From: Prevotella scopos JCM 17725
GTDB taxonomy: Bacteria > Bacteroidota > Bacteroidia > Bacteroidales > Bacteroidaceae
Direction of reading: 5' to 3'
Assembly (NCBI RefSeq): GCF_018127785.1
Contig: NZ_CP072389.1
Span: 372,001-436,000 of the forward strand
DNA: 64,000 nucleotides
Shown here: positions 42,974-52,165 of the stretch, one piece after another
Layout of the letters: the number at the start of each line of letters is the position of its first letter
Numbering within the stretch: position 1 is the first letter of the stretch
Notes under the pieces: generated by a model
What the model was told of the DNA's origin: nothing
Database searches by the model: none
Seen by the model: the letters and a program-made list of their open reading frames with translations, nothing else
Translations under genes and position numbers: made by a program

Positions 42974-44188
42974 ATGATGAGAAGTACATTCAAGACACTG
43001 TTTTATATCAACAGACAAAAGACCAAAGCAAATGGTCTTACCTCCATACTCTGCCGTATCACGATAGATGGCAAGAACTCTGTCATTACTACAAACGAAG
43101 AATGTAAGCCTGCGGAGTGGAATGCCAAGCAAGGAATAACTACAGATAAGAAAACAAACCTTCGCCTGCAATCATTCAGAGAACTTGTAGAAAAGACCTA
43201 TCAGGAACTGCTTTTAAAAGACGGAGTGATAAGTGCTGAACTGCTTAAAAACAGATTGCAGGGCATTGCAACTTCTCCCACCACTTTGTTGGAGCTTAGC
43301 AATGCAGAACTACAATCGGTAAAGGAAGGTGTGGGAAAATCAAAGGCAGAAGGTACATACACTAACCTTTGCTATGCTAACAGGATGCTGTGCGAGTTTA
43401 TAAAGGACTTAGGTAGTACGGATATAGAAATCCGAAGTATAACGGAGGAACTGTTTGAAGAATACCGCTTCTTTCTTAAAAAGAAAGGGTTGAAAGGTTC
43501 TTCTATCAACAATTATCTTTGTTGGCTGAGCCGTTTGATGTTCCGTGCGGTAAGCCAGCGCATCATTCGTTATAATCCATTTGAGCATGCAGAATATGAA
43601 AAGGTGGAAAAGACAATTCGTTTTCTTAGCAAGAGTTATGTAGCAAACCTAATGGCAATGAAGATGTGTGATAGCGATGCCGAACTTGCAAGGCGGATGT
43701 TCATCTTCTCCTGTTTCACAGGTTTAGCTATTGCAGATATGGAACACTTGACATCTGGACATATCAAGAGCGCAGCGGACGGGCAGATGTATATAAGAAA
43801 GGAGCGTCAGAAGACCAAGGTGGAGTCCATTGTGCCGTTACACCCCATTGCCAAGACGATTATCGCGCAACAAAGGCAGCTACAAGCGGTGAAAGAAGAA
43901 GGCAATAATACGGATATGGATAACCGTCTTATCTTTCAACCTTGTTGCAGTAGAAGTGTGTTAGCAGCGAAGTTAAGCATCGTAGGCAAGGCTTGTGGTA
44001 TCAAACAACGTCTGTCCTATCATATGGGAAGACATACCTTCGGAACGATGTGTCTAAGTGCAGGTATTCCCATTGAGAGCATCGCCAAGATGATGGGACA
44101 CGCATCAATTGCAAGTACGCAGATTTATGCGCAGGTAACGGACTGCAAGATCTCGGAGGATATGGACAGACTCATCGCCAAACACTAG
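42974..44188 (+). CDS. Tyrosine recombinase (second of two)
   Basis: A 404-residue tyrosine recombinase 25 bases after the first and on the same strand. Catalytic residues are HMGRH (His 350, Arg 353), MGHAS (His 376) and Tyr 385 in TQIYAQV. The first Arg position is again Ala (TGLAIAD). The stop is TAG; the same frame stays open for 35 more codons to a TGA that overlaps the next gene's ATG, which suggests that the stop arose by mutation (for example CAG to TAG). Twin integrases are usual in Bacteroides mobilizable islands. Confidence 0.92.
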   Translation: MMRSTFKTLFYINRQKTKANGLTSILCRITIDGKNSVITTNEECKPAEWNAKQGITTDKKTNLRLQSFRELVEKTYQELLLKDGVISAELLKNRLQGIATSPTTLLELSNAELQSVKEGVGKSKAEGTYTNLCYANRMLCEFIKDLGSTDIEIRSITEELFEEYRFFLKKKGLKGSSINNYLCWLSRLMFRAVSQRIIRYNPFEHAEYEKVEKTIRFLSKSYVANLMAMKMCDSDAELARRMFIFSCFTGLAIADMEHLTSGHIKSAADGQMYIRKERQKTKVESIVPLHPIAKTIIAQQRQLQAVKEEGNNTDMDNRLIFQPCCSRSVLAAKLSIVGKACGIKQRLSYHMGRHTFGTMCLSAGIPIESIAKMMGHASIASTQIYAQVTDCKISEDMDRLIAKH

Positions 44189-44292
44189 GAAAAGAACAAA
44201 GAGGATGATAAGGTAACGGTAAAGGAAACTATTACCATAGGGACAATGGCTATTGCCAACACAAGCAGAAACAAAAGCATGGAGAAAACGGC

Positions 44293-44718
44293 ATGAATAC
44301 GGAAGATGGAATAAAGACCAAGACTGCAATCCGTCTGAACACGGGGCGCAGCTACTTCGAGTGGGGAAATGGTATGCAGGTTATCCGCAGGGGAAAAGGC
44401 GAAGTAGCCATGACCGAGGGCGAGCTTGCAAGGTTCTTCGGAGTTACATGGAGAAAAGTCAATGGCAGACTTCGGGCGATAACCGAAGATTCCGTCTTGT
44501 CTCCAGATGAAAGGGATGCAGGTGAAAGGAAGATTGTCACAGATAAGAAGGTAAGGGGCTACGCACCGCTTTACCCACTACCGACAATCATCGCCCTTTC
44601 CTTTCAACTTGACTGCGTAGAAGCCCACCTATTCAGAAGGCATGTGTGCAGTGAGTTGATGCGTCCAAGGAACGCACTTACCCCAATCATCATATATGGC
44701 AAGGATGTCAATAACTGA
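44293..44718 (+). CDS. Hypothetical protein of the integrase module
   Basis: A 141-residue protein without signal peptide. It contains a likely helix-turn-helix (about 40-62; MTEGELARFFGVTWRKVNGRLRAI is the core segment), followed by an unassigned C-terminal half with a CVEAHLFRRHVCSELMR helix. Its ATG overlaps a TGA (ATGA) that ends the extended frame of the second integrase, pointing to old translational coupling. It is probably a DNA-binding accessory or regulator of integration; not recognised further. Confidence 0.55.
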   Translation: MNTEDGIKTKTAIRLNTGRSYFEWGNGMQVIRRGKGEVAMTEGELARFFGVTWRKVNGRLRAITEDSVLSPDERDAGERKIVTDKKVRGYAPLYPLPTIIALSFQLDCVEAHLFRRHVCSELMRPRNALTPIIIYGKDVNN

Positions 44719-44986
44719 ATAATGTATCAATCCTTTTTCTTTCACTGTTGTCTTACTACATCACTACAACACAAGATAATACGGTGAAAGAGAAAGGAAT
44801 ACGTTGTAGCTGATGGTTACTTGTGCATATTACTACGACACGACTACGTACTATACGTTGTCAAACAAAAGTGCACAACTGCAAATGTAGTTATTTACTC
44901 TTATATTTCATTGTTATATTATTAAAAATTCTTTTGTTGATTGAATTTTGCTTTATTATTTCTCTTATCTTTTTGATTTTCTCCCC
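44719..44986. other. Non-coding gap after the integrase module
   Basis: No ORF. It contains several short CTAC/GTAG-rich words, including CTACAAC at about 44770 inverted as GTTGTAG at about 44805, which might be protein-binding sites. The right part is very A+T-rich. Confidence 0.35.
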
Positions 44987-45829
44987 TTACCCTAAATATA
45001 CGTCTTTGGGTGTAAGATTATCTAACGATTCATGAAACCTTCTCTCATTATAATATTTCACCCACCCATCGATAGCATTTTCCAATTCAGAGGGACAAAA
45101 ATAATGATTTAGCTTAATCACATTTTTCATCGATCTGTGATATCGTTCTATCTTTCTCTGCGTCTGCAAGGGTTTGCCATGGATATGCTTGATATTATAT
45201 TCCTTACAGAGATACTGTTTGAGAGAGGAAGCAATATAACATGGTCCATTATCTGATAACAGACAAGGAGGATTCTGGAATGTAACTCCTGCCTTCTCAA
45301 TTGCTTTATCTATAGTTCTGGATACATCATCAGAAGTCATACTCGGACATAACTCCCAATGGATAATATACCTGCTGTAGTCATCAATTACCGTAGAGAG
45401 ATAATACCAGCCCCAATCCTTGACTTTGAAATAGGTAAAATCGGTCTGCCACATCTCATTAGCGAATTTAGTCTTATGATGGAACTCATCAGCTGCAAAG
45501 ATAAAATCATGCTCCATACGTTCCAATAGATCTCTTTCGTGTAATATACGATAAAAGCTTGACTCTGAAACAAATATCTGACTCTCTTCCAATAAAAGAA
45601 CTGACAATTCCCTAGGGGTGAGCTCCGGGTGCTCTAAAGAAAGTTCAACCACTATTTGTCGAATATTATCAGGTATGCGGGTTTCACGTTGTCGGTGCTC
45701 TACAATGTGTTGCTCTGAGAGCATTCAAACCTCCTATAGCATATTTCTTATACCAATTATAAAAGGTACGCCTTGGGATTCCTAAACGCTTAAGTGCCTG
45801 AACAATACTTAACTCTGAACGCTTTATTG
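44987..45829 (-). pseudogene. Frameshifted, 5'-truncated IS3/IS481-like transposase
   Basis: The 245-residue open part (44987-45724) carries an rve core with Asp in MWQTDFTYFK, Asp in LLSDNGPCYIAS and Glu in QRKIERYHRSM, ending NLTPKDVYLG. Upstream, a second frame (45829 down to about 45672) still encodes the helix-turn-helix part, LGIPRRTFYNWYKKYAIGGL, but ends in TGA, so the HTH and core are in different frames. The beginning of the HTH part is cut off exactly at the IS1380 fragment (45830). The element therefore looks dead. Confidence 0.7.
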
Positions 45830-46019
45830 GTGAAAAATTCCACCAAAAGAGGTTATTTTGTCAGATTTTATTGCTACCTCTGTCATGTCAGTTGGTTTAT
45901 TGTTTTACATGTTTGGTAGCACTAAGATAAGTGAATTTTCTGACATACGCAAGTGTTTGAATACTTCTATGTATCAGGCACTTGCATTTCTTGCAAGCAA
46001 AAACGCTGCGGAAGTAAGG
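45830..46019 (-). mobile_element. IS1380-family end fragment (left copy)
   Basis: These 190 bases match 56447-56636 in the same orientation, with about 11 differences (about 94% identity by eye). They contain the IS end (TGCGGAAGTAAGG) and the first 19 or so codons of an IS1380 transposase on the minus strand (MTEVAIKSDKITS...). The rest of the copy has been replaced by the IS3/IS481-like fragment. Any plus-strand ORF starting at 45858 is an artefact of reading through this end. Confidence 0.8.
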
Positions 46020-46334
46020 AATATCAAAAATCCGATTCACGTATATAAGTGCATAGAGGAGAATGTTGACGATGTAGCAAATATCAAATGGTACCCTTAT
46101 TCCTCATTGGTGAAGAATGGCAAGCCAGATATGGGTAAGATAGGCCAAATAGGATTCGAATGTTATGAAGCAAACTTTCACTATGATGGCTCAACGAAGC
46201 TGCCATCACTTGAAAAAATGATGATGGTATTACGCAAATCACCAGATTGTCAGATTGATATATCGGAAGTAACCGAAAAGGAGATAATCAACGAGTATAA
46301 GTTCATTGTGAGCTTAAAAAAGCAAGCTGATTAG
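46020..46334 (+). pseudogene. 5'-truncated ORF of unknown family
   Basis: Directly after the IS1380 end, about 104 codons are open to a TAG at 46332-46334 and look coding: IKWYPYSSLVKNGKPDMGK, GFECYEANFHYDGSTKLP and KEIINEYKFIVSLKKQAD. No start codon belongs to it; the upstream part was lost when the IS came in. It lies 80 bases upstream of the XRE regulator and may be the remains of another cassette gene. I do not recognise the family. Confidence 0.5.
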
Positions 46335-46377
46335 GGTTAAATATCAAAAATCTGTAGGAAAATAAACAATAAATGAG

Positions 46378-46385
46378 TATTTTTG
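46378..46385 (+). promoter_or_regulatory. Promoter of the defence cassette
   Basis: TATTTTTG followed by C, 31 bases before the ATG of the XRE regulator. No other promoter box is obvious before the end of the five-gene run. Confidence 0.55.
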
Positions 46386-46416
46386 CCGTTTTAATAGAAG
46401 AAATTCAGCTGAGATT

Positions 46417-46626
46417 ATGAGCGTTAAACAAATACCCAATAGATTAAAAGCCGCATTAGCAGATAATCACAAGACAAGCAAATGGCTTGCTGATCAATTA
46501 GGAAAATCAGACATGACGGTTTCCAGATGGTGTACTAACCGCTCACAACCTTCTGTCCACCAATTGATAGAGATAGCTAATCTCTTAGATGTTGATGTAT
46601 CAGAACTGCTTAATAAAACAAAATAA
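46417..46626 (+). CDS. XRE-family transcriptional regulator
   Basis: A 69-residue helix-turn-helix protein (HTH_3) that is all DNA-binding domain: LKAALADNHKTSKWLADQLG, then the recognition helix DMTVSRWCTNRSQPSV and EIANLLDVDVSELL. It is seven bases upstream of the methyltransferase gene. Its size and place match controller proteins of restriction-modification systems, which delay nuclease expression until DNA is methylated, but that role is inferred. Confidence 0.88.
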   Translation: MSVKQIPNRLKAALADNHKTSKWLADQLGKSDMTVSRWCTNRSQPSVHQLIEIANLLDVDVSELLNKTK

Positions 46627-46633
46627 TTAACGT

Positions 46634-47944
46634 ATGAAGTACAGATTTATAGATTTGTTTGCAGGTGCTGGTGGGCTATCAGAAGGTTTTATCAGAGCTG
46701 GTTATGAACCCATAGCACATATTGAGATGGATCACTATGCTTGTGATTCATTGAAAACTCGTGCAGCATTTCATTATTTAAAGGAGAACGGAAAACTTGA
46801 AATATACGAAGAATACCTCAAAAATAAGAAGGAAAAGACAGATGGAAGTTGGCTTTGGAATAAAGTTCCTAAATCTGTGATTGACTCTGTAATTCAAGAA
46901 GCTATAGGGAAAGAAACATTGCCAAGCCTTTTTGAAAGAGTTGACAAGCTTTGTAATGGGACGCCCGTTGATATGATAATTGGAGGTCCACCGTGCCAAG
47001 CATATTCTGTCGCTGGCCGTGCCAGATTAGGAAAGAAAATAGAAGAAGACCCTCGTAATGACTTATATAAATTCTATGTAGCGTTCCTTAAGCGCTATAA
47101 GCCCAAAATGTTTGTATTTGAAAATGTTTTGGGAATTCTTACTGCTAAAGGTGGAGAGCCATTTAGGGATCTTATTCGATTGGTGCGTGAGTTGGATTAC
47201 AATATAGATTTTCGTGAACAGATAGCATCACAGCATGGCGTTTTACAAAAACGTCATAGGGTCATTATTGTTGGTTGGCAAAATAAAAGAGACACACAAG
47301 AAGATACCTCGTATCACTATCCGTACCTTCTTGAAGAGCAAATACCATACAAAATAATGAGGGATTTGTTTTGTGATTTGCCTATAATCAAAGCTGGTGA
47401 AGGTACACTTTGTGGAATTGTTCATTACACAAAGCCTTTAAACGATATGGAATACCTTAAAAAATCAGGAATTAGAGGAGTCTTGAGCTTTACCACTCAG
47501 CACATTGCACGTCCTAACAATCCTACAGACAGAGAAATCTATAAGCAAGCGGTTGAACAATGGAATGAAGGGAAACGTTTACGGTATGATAAGCTTGACC
47601 CTTCACTACAAAAACATAAAAATACGCAGACATTCTTAAATAGGTTTTGTGTGGTAGATCCTAACGGGGTATGTCACACCGTTGTAGCGCATATCGCTAT
47701 GGATGGACATTATTACATATATCCAACTCCTAATCCAACTACGGATAATGTACGCTCTATTACAATACGTGAAGCTGCAAGAATACAATCATTCCCAGAT
47801 GACTACTTCTTTGAAGGAAGTCGCTCTGCCGCATTTAAACAAATTGGTAACGCTGTCCCTGTAGTACTTGCAGAGAAGATTGCTTTAGAGATAAAAAAGA
47901 TATTAGCTCATGAAGATGAATTACGAAGAACTCAAAACCGCTAA
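46634..47944 (+). CDS. C5 cytosine-specific DNA methyltransferase
   Basis: A 436-residue m5C methyltransferase with all key motifs in order: I, FIDLFAGAGGLSEGF (5-19); IV, GGPPCQAYSVAG with the catalytic Cys 121; VI, FENV (162-165); VIII, QKRHR (205-209); a variable target-recognition region (about 225-370); IX/X, ITIREAARIQSFPDDY and FKQIGNAVPVVLAE. It should methylate the host at the sites recognised by the linked effector genes. The target cannot be predicted. Its 3' end overlaps the ATPase gene by 35 bases. Confidence 0.95.
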   Translation: MKYRFIDLFAGAGGLSEGFIRAGYEPIAHIEMDHYACDSLKTRAAFHYLKENGKLEIYEEYLKNKKEKTDGSWLWNKVPKSVIDSVIQEAIGKETLPSLFERVDKLCNGTPVDMIIGGPPCQAYSVAGRARLGKKIEEDPRNDLYKFYVAFLKRYKPKMFVFENVLGILTAKGGEPFRDLIRLVRELDYNIDFREQIASQHGVLQKRHRVIIVGWQNKRDTQEDTSYHYPYLLEEQIPYKIMRDLFCDLPIIKAGEGTLCGIVHYTKPLNDMEYLKKSGIRGVLSFTTQHIARPNNPTDREIYKQAVEQWNEGKRLRYDKLDPSLQKHKNTQTFLNRFCVVDPNGVCHTVVAHIAMDGHYYIYPTPNPTTDNVRSITIREAARIQSFPDDYFFEGSRSAAFKQIGNAVPVVLAEKIALEIKKILAHEDELRRTQNR

Positions 47945-49382
47945 TGCTACACCTGCTGCTGCGTCTATGGTTGAGACTTTTCGAGCTATGGGCTATAGTT
48001 TGGAAACAGCAATGGCTGATATATTAGATAACTCTATATCAGCTGGAGCGAATAATATCTGGATTTCAAGAATCTGGAAAGGTGGCCAATCCATTATAAC
48101 TATTAAAGATGACGGTATTGGAATGAACCACCAAGAACTGATTGAAGCTATGAGACCGGGTTCTCAAAATCCTTTGGAAGAACGTTCAAAAAGTGATTTA
48201 GGTCGATTTGGTTTGGGACTGAAAACCGCCTCATTCTCTCAATGTAGAAGACTTACCGTATATAGCAAAAAGGCTGATTACAAGCCCGTTTATTGGACTT
48301 GGGACTTAGACTATGTTGCAAAAACAAACCAATGGGAACTTCTTCAATGGATTCCTGATGAATATATAAATGCTCTTGATGATGTTTCTCATGGCACTTT
48401 GGTTGTATGGTCAGGTTTAGACCGAATCATTAACCCAGAAACAAGTGAGATTGATATTAACTCAAAGGCTAAATTTTCTTCACAATTAGATAAGGTGAAA
48501 CGACACATTTCAATGACTTTTCACCGTTTTATTGAAGAAAAAGTTGTGAAGATTTTCTGGTGTGAACATGAGATAGAGCCTTGGAATCCATTCTGTGAAG
48601 ATGAACCAAAGACGCAGATAAGACCCACCGAGAATATTATTGGTGGAATATCTGTCAAGGGGTATGTTTTGCCTCATAAAAGTGCTTTCTCTAGCGAAGT
48701 AGCCTATACTAAAGCCGAAGGTATAAATGGATGGGCAGCTCAGCAGGGATTCTATGTGTATAGAGGAAAAAGATTACTTTTAGCAGGTGATTGGCTTGGA
48801 CTATTTAGAAAGGAAGAACACTATAAATTAGTGCGAATTAAGATAGATTTACCTAATACATTGGACACTGAATGGCAGATTGATATTAAAAAATCAAGAG
48901 CCTATCCTCCAATGCAAAATAGAAGTCAACTTGAATCTTACGCTAAAGCTGTAAGATCAATTGGCTGTGAAGTCTATCGACATAGAGGAAAGATTCTGAA
49001 GCAGAAAGCTGGTACATCTTTCCAACCTCTATGGTGCGAGAAGAAAAAAGATAACAAATGGTCTTTTGTGGTTAATCGTGAACATGATATGATTCAGCAA
49101 ATTAAAAGTATGGCTCATGATAACCCAGAGAAGGCTATTAACACTCTCCTTAGTTTTATTGAGGAAACGTTACCAACTAAGACTATTTATATCAATGAAG
49201 CAAAAGGTGAAGAGTCTCAACTTGAACCTTTTACAGGTATCAATCCTTCAATCATAACAGATATGATGCGGATGGTGTATGATAACCAAATTAAAATGGG
49301 AAAGACATCTGAACAAGCCAAAGCATATCTAAAAACAGTAGAACCATTTAATCTCTTTGAGGATTTAATCGAAAATTTATAG
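47910..49382 (+). CDS. GHKL ATPase (MutL/MORC-like) of defence cassette
   Basis: A 490-residue protein with an N-terminal GHKL ATPase fold. Motifs are ADILDNSISAGA (36-47), KDDGIGM (66-72) and LGRFGLGLKTASFS (97-110). The catalytic position, Glu in MutL (ELVEN), is Asp here (DILDN). A transducer-like region (about 215-360) is followed by an unassigned C-terminus. Related ATPases are found next to Z1 and nuclease genes in predicted restriction-type systems, where they may act as DNA clamps. It overlaps the methyltransferase gene; a second ATG at 47916 is an equal start choice. Confidence 0.9.
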   Translation: MKMNYEELKTANATPAAASMVETFRAMGYSLETAMADILDNSISAGANNIWISRIWKGGQSIITIKDDGIGMNHQELIEAMRPGSQNPLEERSKSDLGRFGLGLKTASFSQCRRLTVYSKKADYKPVYWTWDLDYVAKTNQWELLQWIPDEYINALDDVSHGTLVVWSGLDRIINPETSEIDINSKAKFSSQLDKVKRHISMTFHRFIEEKVVKIFWCEHEIEPWNPFCEDEPKTQIRPTENIIGGISVKGYVLPHKSAFSSEVAYTKAEGINGWAAQQGFYVYRGKRLLLAGDWLGLFRKEEHYKLVRIKIDLPNTLDTEWQIDIKKSRAYPPMQNRSQLESYAKAVRSIGCEVYRHRGKILKQKAGTSFQPLWCEKKKDNKWSFVVNREHDMIQQIKSMAHDNPEKAINTLLSFIEETLPTKTIYINEAKGEESQLEPFTGINPSIITDMMRMVYDNQIKMGKTSEQAKAYLKTVEPFNLFEDLIENL

Positions 49383-49384
49383 CT

Positions 49385-52165
49385 ATGCAGAATCAAATTA
49401 TTAATATGTGCCGAGTCCTAATCGGACCAAATGCTGTTGTAACAGACGATCAGATTAATGATGCTATAGCAAGGGTATCACTAATCTTTCCCAATATGGA
49501 TATTGCGCAAGTAAAAAACGAATTATTATCCTTGTATGGAGTAAGAATTCAGGATTTTCAAATTCTAGAAGGAAATGAAAGAAGACAACCTTGGCTTAGA
49601 GATTTCAAAGCTGAACGCAAATCTACTTGGGACTTTTGGGTGAGATATAAACAATATCTGTCTGAACAAAAAGGCTTTGCTCCACTTGTCATTCAAAAAT
49701 TAGATGATATGAGTGACCGCATTTTAGATAATTTGTTTAATCCACAGCTGACCAATATCACAATTGATAAAAAAGGGTTAGTTGTAGGTCAAGTTCAATC
49801 TGGTAAAACAGCTAATTACACAGGCTTAATTTGCAAAGCTGCTGATGCTGGCTTCAATTTTATCGTTGTACTAGCTGGCATATTGAATAATCTGAGAAGC
49901 CAAACTCAAAGTAGAATAGATGAGGGCTTTTTAGGATTTGATACCCAATACGAACGAGCATATAATATCAATAATACTACCAAAATCGGTGTGGGACTGA
50001 TTCCTGGTTTTGATTCCGCTATAGCTAATTCCTATACCACAAGTTTGGATTCTGGCGATTTCAATAGTAGGGCAGCAAATACAGCTGGCTTCAACTTCAA
50101 TGCACCGCAACCTATAATTTTGGTTGTAAAAAAGAACGCATCAGTATTAAAGCGCTTGAACACTTGGCTAAAAGCTCAAGCTGGGGGTCACAAGATTGCC
50201 AATAAATCGTTGCTACTGGTTGATGATGAAGCGGATAATGCTTCAATCAATACAAAGAAAGATAAGGATTTAGACCCAACAGCAATTAATAAAGCTATTA
50301 GAACGCTGATTGGACAATTCAATAGGTCTGCCTATGTTGGATATACAGCCACCCCTTTTGCTAATATATTTATAGCACAAGACGAATCAGATCTGTTTCC
50401 ACGTGACTTCATTATCAATCTACCTGCACCAACTAATTATATTGGTCCTGAAAAAGTATTTGGGACAAGTATGGATGTTGAGGATGAAGAAGACTTGTTG
50501 CCAATTGTGGTTCCTATTAGCGATTATCTGACTTTCATACCAGAGGGGCACAAAAAGAATGATCCCAAGCCAACATTTACAGATATACCAGAGTCATTAA
50601 AGACGGCTATTAAGAGCTTTATATTGACATGCGCTATACGTATAGCAAGAGGCCAAGAAAACAAGCATAACTCTATGCTTATCCACGTTTCTCGCTATCA
50701 GCTATGGCAAAATAAGATTAAAGAATTGGTCGCTCAGCAGTTTTCTTATTATAAGCAAGAGATAGAAGCAAACGATTCATCTGTGCTCAGTGAATTTCAA
50801 GATTTGCTAGAGAATGACTATACTGAAACAACCAATAAAATTAAAAATTCGTCGCTTTCCAATATTGATCATTGCTTGCAAGTCCACCAGTGGGAAGATA
50901 TTAAGCCTTTGCTTTTCAAAGTTGTTCAGAAAATTGAAGTGAAATCCATTAACGGATCTTCAGGTGATATTCTTGATTATCAACTGAGTTCTAAAAATGG
51001 GGTTTCTGTAATTGCTATAGGCGGAGACAAACTATCTCGAGGTCTAACTTTGGAAGGTCTTTCAATAAGCTATTTCCTACGTGCATCTAAAATGTATGAC
51101 ACATTAATGCAGATGGGCAGATGGTTTGGTTATCGTCCTGGATATGTTGATTTATGCAGATTATTTACAAGTGCGGAACTTAATGAATGGTATCGACACA
51201 TAGCTGTTGCTAGTGCTGAGTTGCGTGATGAGTTCAACTACCTTGCAGAATCGAGAAGTACTCCTGATAAGTATGCCCTTAAGGTGCGTACGCATCCTGG
51301 ATGCCTGCAGATTACAGCTCTTAATAAAATGAGAAATACCAAAGAAATTCAAGTATCATGGGCTTCTCGCCTCATTGAAACGTATCAATTGCCAATTGAC
51401 AAGGGATTAAAGAATAGAAACCTTGTTGCAACCGAAGAGCTTCTATCTGGTTTAGGTGAGCCGCTAATCAAAGACGGAGACTATCTTTGGAAGAACGTTC
51501 CAGCAAACCAAATCTCTGATTATTTCAATGAATTTACTGTTGCAGAATCTCTCAAAAAGGTAAATCTTGAGTTGATAGTTAAGTATATTAATGAGTTACA
51601 AGGATATGGCGAATTAACGAATTGGAGCGTAGTTCTAATGAACAAAACGGCTGGTAGTGGACCGAATAAGGAATATTGTTTCTGTAACAAATATAAAGTT
51701 AATTGTTTCTATCGTAATAGAGCTATTGATACCGATTACAAAACTTACTTTATTCGAAAGAATCATATAGTAGGTAATCAAGCCGATGAATTTGTGGATT
51801 TAGATAAGAATGTGCTAAATGAAGCTCTTGAAGCAACAAAGCAAGAGGCTATTAAAAGTGGTAAAACTTGGGCAAAGGCATATCCCAAGCCATTAGTTGT
51901 ACGTAGTAATTTCAGACCCAAAGCTCAACCACTTCTAATTATATATCCATTAAATCCTATTGGTGCCAACGTTATGAAGAATAATGTGCCCGTTGAAGGT
52001 TCAATCGTGTTTACAGTAGGTGATGATCCTTTTGTAGGGTTTGCTATTTCGTTTCCTGCAACAGATACATCTATAGCTGTAAATTATAAAGTGAATATGG
52101 TAGGAGAATATGCCGATATTGAAGACAATTTCGATAATGAAAACGACAATGAGTATGGAGAATAA
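49385..52165 (+). CDS. Z1-domain superfamily II ATPase
   Basis: A 926-residue helicase-like ATPase starting two bases after the previous stop. Walker A is GQVQSGKT (135-142), Walker B is LLVDDEAD (277-284), motif III is GYTATPFAN (319-327) and motif VI is MQMGRWFGYRPGY (575-587), with the Z1 domain across about 380-600. The C-terminal 300 residues are unassigned. Z1 proteins occur in predicted restriction-modification systems and are thought to translocate on or remodel DNA for a nuclease partner. Translation is probably coupled to both neighbours. Confidence 0.92.
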   Translation: MQNQIINMCRVLIGPNAVVTDDQINDAIARVSLIFPNMDIAQVKNELLSLYGVRIQDFQILEGNERRQPWLRDFKAERKSTWDFWVRYKQYLSEQKGFAPLVIQKLDDMSDRILDNLFNPQLTNITIDKKGLVVGQVQSGKTANYTGLICKAADAGFNFIVVLAGILNNLRSQTQSRIDEGFLGFDTQYERAYNINNTTKIGVGLIPGFDSAIANSYTTSLDSGDFNSRAANTAGFNFNAPQPIILVVKKNASVLKRLNTWLKAQAGGHKIANKSLLLVDDEADNASINTKKDKDLDPTAINKAIRTLIGQFNRSAYVGYTATPFANIFIAQDESDLFPRDFIINLPAPTNYIGPEKVFGTSMDVEDEEDLLPIVVPISDYLTFIPEGHKKNDPKPTFTDIPESLKTAIKSFILTCAIRIARGQENKHNSMLIHVSRYQLWQNKIKELVAQQFSYYKQEIEANDSSVLSEFQDLLENDYTETTNKIKNSSLSNIDHCLQVHQWEDIKPLLFKVVQKIEVKSINGSSGDILDYQLSSKNGVSVIAIGGDKLSRGLTLEGLSISYFLRASKMYDTLMQMGRWFGYRPGYVDLCRLFTSAELNEWYRHIAVASAELRDEFNYLAESRSTPDKYALKVRTHPGCLQITALNKMRNTKEIQVSWASRLIETYQLPIDKGLKNRNLVATEELLSGLGEPLIKDGDYLWKNVPANQISDYFNEFTVAESLKKVNLELIVKYINELQGYGELTNWSVVLMNKTAGSGPNKEYCFCNKYKVNCFYRNRAIDTDYKTYFIRKNHIVGNQADEFVDLDKNVLNEALEATKQEAIKSGKTWAKAYPKPLVVRSNFRPKAQPLLIIYPLNPIGANVMKNNVPVEGSIVFTVGDDPFVGFAISFPATDTSIAVNYKVNMVGEYADIEDNFDNENDNEYGE

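Noticed and set aside
45858..46019. N-terminal part of a 158-codon ORF upstream of the XRE gene
   Set aside because: These codons lie in the IS1380 end, whose real coding strand is the opposite one; only the part after 46020 looks like protein.
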